From Sphingomonas bacterium (GTDB taxonomy: Bacteria > Pseudomonadota > Alphaproteobacteria > Sphingomonadales > Sphingomonadaceae): 11,189 bases of DNA. Made by a program: the position numbers and the translations under genes. Shown here piece after piece: positions 6,248-11,189 of the stretch. The stretch is from positions 1 to 11,189 of the forward strand of contig JAJAYY010000099.1 of assembly GCA_026785965.1 (NCBI GenBank), read 5' to 3'. Position 1 is the stretch's first letter, and each line of letters starts with the position of its first letter. The notes under the pieces are model-generated. The model saw nothing but the letters and a program-made list of their open reading frames with translations. It had not been told where the DNA came from and did no database searches.

Positions 6248-6293
6248 CCGTTTGGGCGCGGATCATTGCTGGCCGGCGAGCGGGTCCGGTCGG

Positions 6294-6677
6294 CTAACCG
6301 CAATAAGCCGGGCGGGGCGCGCTCTGCCCCGCCACACGGCGGCGCCATTGCCCGTCGGTCAATTGGTAGGCCTCGCCCGCCGCGCCCCGCGCGAGCAAGG
6401 CGCAGGCCGCTGTCACGCCGACTTCCTGGGGGGTCACGCCGCGTCGGCGGGCGAGGTCGCTATACAAGGCCCGCCGCTTGATATTGACCGCTCCGACTTG
6501 TTTGCGCAGCGCGTCGCCGGGCACGGTGACGAACCCGAGATAGCCATCATACCGTTCGCCGATCAGCCCCGCCGCGCGCGCCGGGAGGACGACGCTTGCC
6601 GCCGCCTGCGCGCTTGCCGCAGCCGGCTGGCTCAAGCCGATGCACGCTAGCGTCAGCCACAAGGAAGTGCGGATCAT
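6294..6677 (-). CDS. ydbL: YdbL-family periplasmic protein (DUF1318)
   Basis: The 127-residue protein has a Sec signal peptide (M-I-R-T, hydrophobic core at about 5-16, A-S-A near 21-23) and then the DUF1318 core: A-G-L-I-G-E-R-Y-D-G-Y-L-G-F at 36-49 and V-N-I-K-R-R-A-L-Y at 64-72. It ends W-R-R-R plus a 13-residue tail with one Cys, making it somewhat longer than E. coli YdbL. In E. coli, YdbL is a periplasmic accessory factor that modulates the YdbH-YnbE lipid-transport bridge. I start at ATG 6677, whose A is the last base of the ynbE stop; an adjacent GTG at 6680 would give a 4-base overlap. No ribosome binding site stands out, so translational coupling is likely. It is the last of the three ydb genes. 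Confidence 0.88.
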   Translation of the reverse strand: MIRTSLWLTLACIGLSQPAAASAQAAASVVLPARAAGLIGERYDGYLGFVTVPGDALRKQVGAVNIKRRALYSDLARRRGVTPQEVGVTAACALLARGAAGEAYQLTDGQWRRRVAGQSAPRPAYCG

Positions 6678-6895
6678 CACCGCGGACTCGGCGGGGTCGC
6701 CTGCGGGAAGGCGTCGGGATTCGCCTGGATCAGCGTGTCGACATCCTTCTGCAGCCGCACCAGCACTTCCTGGCGGATGACGACGTTGAGATTGATCTCG
6801 ATCGGCTTCTCGGGCGTCTTGACCGAAATGCAGCCGCCCAGCGGGAGCAGCAGCGCCGCGCCCATTGCGGCACGGATCAGGCGGGGTCGATTCAT
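6677..6895 (-). CDS. ynbE: YnbE-like outer-membrane lipoprotein
   Basis: A short lipoprotein of 72 residues from ATG 6895. The basic N-terminus M-N-R-P-R-L-I-R and a hydrophobic stretch lead to the lipobox L-G-G-C, with Cys22 as the lipidated residue. The mature part is about 50 residues and contains the family core I-E-I-N-L-N-V-V-I-R-Q-E-V. In E. coli, YnbE is the outer-membrane partner that extends the beta-rich rod of YdbH to complete an intermembrane phospholipid bridge. An in-frame ATG at 6910 overlaps the ydbH stop as ATGA and would add five residues. I prefer 6895 because AGGA (6904-6907) lies 8 bases before it, but both starts are credible. Confidence 0.85.
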   Translation of the reverse strand: MNRPRLIRAAMGAALLLPLGGCISVKTPEKPIEINLNVVIRQEVLVRLQKDVDTLIQANPDAFPQATPPSPR

Positions 6896-6906
6896 CGGCG
6901 TCATCC

Positions 6907-9900
6907 TCATGGCTTGCTCGGATTATTGGGGGTCATGGTCACTTCCTCGACCACCGGGGTCTGGGTCTGGGTCTGCTGTTCCTCACGGCGGCGGACTTCG
7001 GTCACGATCCCGGGGACTTCGTCGAGCGGCCGGGGCAGCGCGTCGGCGATGATATCGCGCGGATCGCGGAAGCTCTTGGCGGTCGCGATCAACGCGCGGA
7101 AGGGTCCCTTGATCGAGACGTTGAACTTGAACGGAATCTTGTTGACCGAGCGGATCAGGCGCTGGGTGCTGGTATTGCCCAGCCCGACTCCTTCGACCGT
7201 CAGCCGGGTCGCGAATTCGCCATCGAGATAGCCGTCGAGCCGGATCACCATCGACTTGAACCGAAGATCGCGCAGCGCGTCGAACGCCAGCCCGCCGACC
7301 ATCCCCAGATTGGCCTTGTTGACCACGCCATTGTAAGCAAGCGTTCCACCGCCCGGACGACTGTCGAGGCGCCCGCCGACAATCCGCCCCCCGGCATCGT
7401 CGAAAATCATCGGCAGCACCCCGTCGAACACGCCGGTCGCGTCGATTTCGGTGAAGCCCATCGAATCGACGAAGGTCTTGGCGTTGAGGCCGAAGACCTC
7501 GAAGGTCAGCCGTTTGGGGGTCGGCCGACCGAAATTGAGGATCGTTTCCTGGAGGATCAGGCGCCCGCCCATGAACGGCCATTCGCCGCGTTCGACCTTG
7601 ACCAGCTGGTTGGGCAATAATGAGTAACGGATCACCCCGTCCTCGACCAGAATGCCGGGGTTGATCGTCTTGAGCGTCGCCACCTGCCCCGGCTCGGTCT
7701 GGAGGCCGAGCAGGTCGGAGAAGCGGATCGTGGTGTTGAGGCCGGTGACCGGGCCAAAGCTTGCCGCGAGGTCGGTGTCGACGACGTTGAACGCCCCGGT
7801 CGAGGCGACCTTGCCATTGCCCGACCAGGCGATCCGCCCCTCGCCGTTGACGCGGCCGTTGACCAGCGCGATCACGCCTTCGGACAGGCGGGTCAGCTGC
7901 TCGGGCTGGAGCCCGCCGGTCGCGAACCTGATCCCGGGGACATTGAGCACGGCATGGCCGACCCCGCTCGACAGGCGGTGGTCGATGGCGACTTCGGTGA
8001 TTGGCGATCCGCTCGCGGGGTGCTTGAGCGTGCCCGTCGCGCGGATCATGTCGTTGGCGAGGGTAAAATGCATATTGTCGCTGCGCAGCGGATAGAATTT
8101 GGGTGGGACCGCCTGGTCGGCGACCGTCAGCCCGCCGTCGATCGTCAAATCGCTCTTGTAGAAGCGCCATTTGCCCGACGCGTCGGACAGCGTCAGTGGC
8201 ACCCGCCCGACGACCCCGTCGGCCCCGGCGAAATTGCCCGAAATCCCGCTCCCCGAAAAGGTCCCGCGCAGCGTCTTGGCCTTGATCAGCACTGGCGCTT
8301 CGCTGCGTCCGAGCCGAAGCGCCAGCCCGGCCGTTTCAAACTCGCGCTGACCGAGCATCCGCGCTCTTGCGGCATCGAGCGCGAACGGGGATGAACCAAG
8401 CTGCCCGCGCAGCCGGATATTGCGCGTCGCGACGCCGAAGTTGAGCGGGCTTCCAGCGCGACGATAGAGGATCGCCGGCCCGGTCGGGCACAATGGCAAG
8501 CGCGTCGCACCAAGGCGAAGCGCGCCGATCCGCAGCGTCGCGAAGCGTCCGTCGATGCAGCCCTCGCCGAACACCAGGCTTCCGCCATTGCCGAAGCGGC
8601 CGTCGATCGGGACCCGCAGCCCGGTCACTCGCCCGCCGCCGAACGGCCCGTCGAGCAAGGCGATGGTCGAAACCTGGGTCCAGCCATCTCGCCGCGCGGC
8701 AAAGCGCACTGGCGCCAGCGCGATCCGCGCGCCGCCTGCGGCATAAGGCGCGATGGTGGCGGTGCCGCTCATCGGCGCCCCATTGCGCGGCTGGCGCAGC
8801 GCGATCCGCGCGCTCGGGAGCCCGCCGCCCTCGGTCGTTATGTCGCCATCGATCCGCAGCCGCCCGCTCGGCCAATAATAAGTGACGCCATCGCCGCCAG
8901 ACACGTTGGCGCGGGCGCCATTGTGCGCACGGACGGCGGCGGTTTCGATGCGCACCGCGCCGCCGCCACGGCGATTGATCAGCCGCAGCGCGCCGTCGAC
9001 TTCGAAATTGCGTGCCGCGCTGCCGATGGCGTTGGCGATCGCCGCGCCGATCGGCTCGAGCGGCGTGCCCTTGGCCGAGGCCAGCGGCCCGATGATCCCG
9101 GCGGTAAGCGACGGCGCCAGCGCAACGCTCGACGCCCCATAATCGCCGACCAGGGCCAGCGCCCCGGCGCGCGCGTCGAGCCGGTAGCGACCGTCGATCC
9201 GCGTCCGGTCGGCGAGGATCTGGGCCAGCCGTGCCTGGCGCGCCGAAAGATCGATCCGCCCGAGGATCTCGGTCGGGGTGCCCTTGAAGGTCAATTTGCT
9301 GTTGACCCCGGACAGGCCGTTGACCCCCGCAACCAGCGAGGTCAGCGACAGCCGGCCCGATCCGTCGAAACTTCCGAACGCTTCGGAGAAGGTCGAATCA
9401 ACTTCCATCCGCGGATCGCGGAGCGCGAGCTTGCTCGCCGGGCAGACGAACGACTTGGCGCCGAGCGGCCCGACGACATGCGGCCGGCGGGCATCGATCG
9501 CGACGCTGACAAAGGCCTTGAGCTGATCAAGCCGGCACGCGCCAGGCGCCAGGCTGGGCGCCGACGCCGCGAGCTTGCCGCGAAAGCCGCCCGACAGATT
9601 GCCGCGACCCTGCAGCGCGAGTCCGAGCGGCCCATAAGGCGTGCCAAGCGCGATTGTGGTGTCGGTGACGTCGACCACGATGTTGGGCAGCGTGAACGGC
9701 TTGCCGCTTGGCGGGGGGAGCAATTTGTCGATCTGGCCCCAGCTGACCTTATTGCCGATCACCCGCCCCTTGAGCCGCACCCCGCGCGCGGCGATGCGAT
9801 ACACTTCGACGCTGCCGTTCCACTTGATCCGCATCTGGATCACCGCGACGCGGGCGGTGAGGTCGGGGTTGGCCGGATTTCCGATCACCAAATTGCTGAC

Positions 9901-10143
9901 CTGCTGGGTGCGCAGCCCAATCCGGTCGAGCTTGTAACTGGCCTGAACGCCCTTTTTCCGCAGTTCGCCGGCGATGACATTGTTGGCAATCGGCTTGCGC
10001 GCGAGCCACAATCCGGCGATCGCGACCAGCATTGCCCCAAGCAGCAGAAGCAGCACCCATTGCACGCGGCGCCACACGACATTGCGCTCGCGCACCACCC
10101 GCTTTGGCCCTTCCGCCTCTTGTTCGTCCCGCGTCGCGACCAT
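6907..10143 (-). CDS. ydbH: YdbH-type AsmA-like intermembrane lipid-transport protein
   Basis: This large protein of 1078 residues has a basic cytoplasmic N-terminus, one membrane anchor at about residues 27-47 (rich in Leu, Val, Ala, ending L-W-L-A-R-K-P), and a periplasmic body of over 1000 residues made of repeating beta-strand segments typical of the AsmA-like clan. The C-terminal region, with G-V-F-D-G-V-L-P near residue 903 and G-G-R-L-D-S-R-P-G-G-G after it, matches the YdbH signature. In E. coli, YdbH, TamB and YhdP act redundantly to move phospholipids to the outer membrane, and YdbH works with YnbE. The start is ATG 10143 with AAAGGA 4 bases upstream; a TTG at 10191 only extends the frame. 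The tail carries a small Q-T-Q-T-Q-T run and is Pro-rich. ynbE and ydbL follow closely. Confidence 0.9.
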   Translation of the reverse strand: MVATRDEQEAEGPKRVVRERNVVWRRVQWVLLLLLGAMLVAIAGLWLARKPIANNVIAGELRKKGVQASYKLDRIGLRTQQVSNLVIGNPANPDLTARVAVIQMRIKWNGSVEVYRIAARGVRLKGRVIGNKVSWGQIDKLLPPPSGKPFTLPNIVVDVTDTTIALGTPYGPLGLALQGRGNLSGGFRGKLAASAPSLAPGACRLDQLKAFVSVAIDARRPHVVGPLGAKSFVCPASKLALRDPRMEVDSTFSEAFGSFDGSGRLSLTSLVAGVNGLSGVNSKLTFKGTPTEILGRIDLSARQARLAQILADRTRIDGRYRLDARAGALALVGDYGASSVALAPSLTAGIIGPLASAKGTPLEPIGAAIANAIGSAARNFEVDGALRLINRRGGGAVRIETAAVRAHNGARANVSGGDGVTYYWPSGRLRIDGDITTEGGGLPSARIALRQPRNGAPMSGTATIAPYAAGGARIALAPVRFAARRDGWTQVSTIALLDGPFGGGRVTGLRVPIDGRFGNGGSLVFGEGCIDGRFATLRIGALRLGATRLPLCPTGPAILYRRAGSPLNFGVATRNIRLRGQLGSSPFALDAARARMLGQREFETAGLALRLGRSEAPVLIKAKTLRGTFSGSGISGNFAGADGVVGRVPLTLSDASGKWRFYKSDLTIDGGLTVADQAVPPKFYPLRSDNMHFTLANDMIRATGTLKHPASGSPITEVAIDHRLSSGVGHAVLNVPGIRFATGGLQPEQLTRLSEGVIALVNGRVNGEGRIAWSGNGKVASTGAFNVVDTDLAASFGPVTGLNTTIRFSDLLGLQTEPGQVATLKTINPGILVEDGVIRYSLLPNQLVKVERGEWPFMGGRLILQETILNFGRPTPKRLTFEVFGLNAKTFVDSMGFTEIDATGVFDGVLPMIFDDAGGRIVGGRLDSRPGGGTLAYNGVVNKANLGMVGGLAFDALRDLRFKSMVIRLDGYLDGEFATRLTVEGVGLGNTSTQRLIRSVNKIPFKFNVSIKGPFRALIATAKSFRDPRDIIADALPRPLDEVPGIVTEVRRREEQQTQTQTPVVEEVTMTPNNPSKP

Positions 10144-10193
10144 GGTGTCCTTTAACCGCTCGACGCGCCGACCGTTCCGCGCACGGCACAAAC

Positions 10194-10235
10194 TTGCGTT
10201 GCACGAACCAGGGACCGCGCCTAGCCTCTTTTGCC
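10194..10235 (+). promoter_or_regulatory. Candidate promoter for radC giving a near-leaderless transcript
   Basis: TTGCAC (10199-10204) and TAGCCT (10222-10227) are 17 bases apart in the 92-base gap between divergent ydbH and radC. Transcription would start within a few bases of the radC ATG at 10236. No ribosome binding site is visible before that ATG (CTCTTTTGCC), which fits leaderless initiation. Both boxes are imperfect. Confidence 0.3.
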
Positions 10236-10916
10236 ATGGCAGAGGGGTCGACCGATGCTGGCGGCCACCGCGCGCGCCTGCGCCAGCGCCTGTTCGAGGG
10301 CGGCGGCAACGCGCTGCTCGACCATGAATTGGTCGAGTATCTGCTCACCCTCGCCATTCCGCGGCGCGACACCAAGGCGCAGGCCAAGGCGCTGATCGCG
10401 CGGTTCGGCGGGATCGGGCCATTGCTCGCCGCCGACGCCGACACGCTGCGCCGCGAAGGCTTGAGCGACGGCGTGGTGGCGGCGTTGAAGATCGCCCAGG
10501 CGACTGCCCTGCGCTTGCTCGAGACCCGCATCGAGGCGCGCCCGATCCTGTCGAGCTGGGACGCGCTCGGCGATTATCTGCAAGCGGCGATGGCCCATTC
10601 GCCGATCGAGCAGGTCCGCGTCTTGTTCCTCAACGCCAAAAATTTGCTGCTCGCCAATGAAGCGATGTGGAGCGGCTCGGTCGACGAAGCCTCGGTCCAC
10701 GTCCGCGAAGTCATCGCCCGCGCCATCGCCTTGGGCGCGACCGCGATCATCATCGTCCACAACCACCCCTCGGGCGACCCCTCACCCAGCCAGCAAGACA
10801 TCCGCCTCACCAAAGACCTGATCGAAGCCGGCCGCCACATGCGCGTCGCGGTCCACGACCACGTCATCGTCGGCTCACAGGGCCGGTCGAGCATGAAGGC
10901 GCTGGGGCTAATTTGA
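10236..10916 (+). CDS. radC: RadC-family JAMM/MPN-domain protein
   Basis: The 226-residue protein has the RadC (UPF0758) layout. The N-terminal region has R-A-R-L-R-Q-R-L-F at 12-20 and H-E-L-V-E-Y-L-L at 30-37, then helix-hairpin-helix-like sequence around residues 50-90 (F-G-G-I-G-P-L-L). The C-terminal JAB/JAMM domain is at about 105-226. Its metal motif is complete: H175-N-H177, S185 and D188 in H-N-H-P-S-G-D-P-S-P-S-Q-Q-D, with E142 upstream as the likely general acid/base. The domain is predicted to be a zinc-dependent hydrolase. The old link to radiation repair came from a mis-assigned mutant, and the function remains unclear. I start at ATG 10236 (M-A-E-G-S-T); the frame is open far upstream, but that part overlaps ydbH and lacks homology. 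It is divergent from ydbH. Confidence 0.93.
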   Translation: MAEGSTDAGGHRARLRQRLFEGGGNALLDHELVEYLLTLAIPRRDTKAQAKALIARFGGIGPLLAADADTLRREGLSDGVVAALKIAQATALRLLETRIEARPILSSWDALGDYLQAAMAHSPIEQVRVLFLNAKNLLLANEAMWSGSVDEASVHVREVIARAIALGATAIIIVHNHPSGDPSPSQQDIRLTKDLIEAGRHMRVAVHDHVIVGSQGRSSMKALGLI

Positions 10917-10953
10917 TGCACAGACGCCGGTATTCGCACCCCTCCCACCGTCA

Positions 10954-10972
10954 CCCCGGGCTTGACCCGGGG
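10954..10972. repeat. Dispersed short palindrome, also a possible weak terminator for radC
   Basis: CCCCGGG (10954-10960) and CCCGGGG (10966-10972) form a perfect 7-bp stem around the loop CTTGA, 38 bases after the radC stop. The surrounding sequence belongs to a GTCACCCCGG-type repeat I recognise from alphaproteobacterial intergenic regions; its translation, H-P-G-L-D-P-G-P, recurs in spurious proteins. No T-run follows. Confidence 0.6.
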
Positions 10973-11035
10973 CCCACCTTCTTCGGCGCAAAATTAAGTG
11001 CATTCAGTAAACTGTCGCCGTAATTCCAATTGTTA

Positions 11036-11189
11036 ATGAAAAAGGTCCTTATTGCTGCAGCCATCGCTCTCGTGAGCTCAGCGCCCGCTTCGGCGCAGTT
11101 ATACGAGAGTGTAGGCGACTGCATTTCCGACGGCATCTATGGTAACGAACCCAACATGGCTGATGGTTCGCCGGGCGGCCCGTCTGAAC
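11036..11189 (+). CDS. Small secreted protein of unknown function, cut by the right edge
   Basis: From ATG 11036 the frame is open for 51 codons to the window end. Residues 1-21 form a clear Sec signal peptide: M-K-K, a hydrophobic core V-L-I-A-A-A-I-A-L-V, and an S-A-P-A-S-A cleavage region before Q-L-Y-E. The mature start contains G-D-C-I-S-D-G-I-Y-G-N-E, with one Cys and several Gly and Asp, then a Gly/Pro/Ser stretch. I recognise no family in the visible part. No ribosome binding site is seen in the AT-rich leader. The lower G+C content here, compared with its neighbours, and the preceding repeat suggest an accessory gene. Confidence 0.65.
   Translation, partial: MKKVLIAAAIALVSSAPASAQLYESVGDCISDGIYGNEPNMADGSPGGPSE

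Noticed and set aside
6244..6293. Possible terminator after ydbL formed by CCGG-rich pairs
   Set aside because: The pairing is short and imperfect and no T-run follows on the minus strand.
8923..10155. 410-codon plus-strand frame opposite ydbH
   Set aside because: This is an Arg, Asp and Gln-rich antisense shadow with no recognisable domain; ydbH on the minus strand has an anchor, family motifs and an operon context.

Overview
The window looks like chromosomal DNA of a high-GC alphaproteobacterium, most likely a sphingomonad (Sphingomonadales). This rests on the split F0 operon with paired b' and b subunits, the GC-rich codon use, the ydbH-ynbE-ydbL set, and short dispersed palindromic repeats of a kind familiar from such genomes. 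It is an inference from gene content; no search was run.

Layout from left to right. (1) 1-478, minus strand: a SET-domain protein cut by the left edge. (2) 479-1076: a gene-free stretch of about 600 bases with two dispersed repeat elements, a tandem 9-bp repeat and no convincing gene. (3) 1077-3101, plus: a full-length paaZ-type bifunctional ring-cleavage enzyme. Its catalytic residues are intact, but a short G-rich tract looks like a base-calling artefact. (4) 3168-3602, plus: a two-CBS-domain protein. (5) 3612-3642: a strong terminator between convergent genes. (6) 3668-6123, minus: the complete ATP synthase F0 operon atpI-atpB-atpE-atpF'-atpF. (7) 6294-10143, minus: ydbL, ynbE and ydbH, packed with overlapping or nearly abutting ends and encoding an envelope-spanning AsmA-like lipid-transport bridge. 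(8) 10236-10916, plus: radC, divergent from ydbH. (9) A palindromic repeat, then the start of a secreted protein at 11036 that runs off the right edge.

The ydb genes and the F0 genes lie in the same orientation, separated by about 170 bases that hold a candidate promoter. The F1 genes are not here, as expected for alphaproteobacteria, where F0 and F1 are separate operons. paaZ stands without other paa genes in this window.

I do not see a new defence, mobile or biosynthetic system. The points most worth a second look are the G-tract in paaZ, the repeat that ends 14 bases before the paaZ start, the ydbHEL arrangement, and the two edge genes that are easy to miss.
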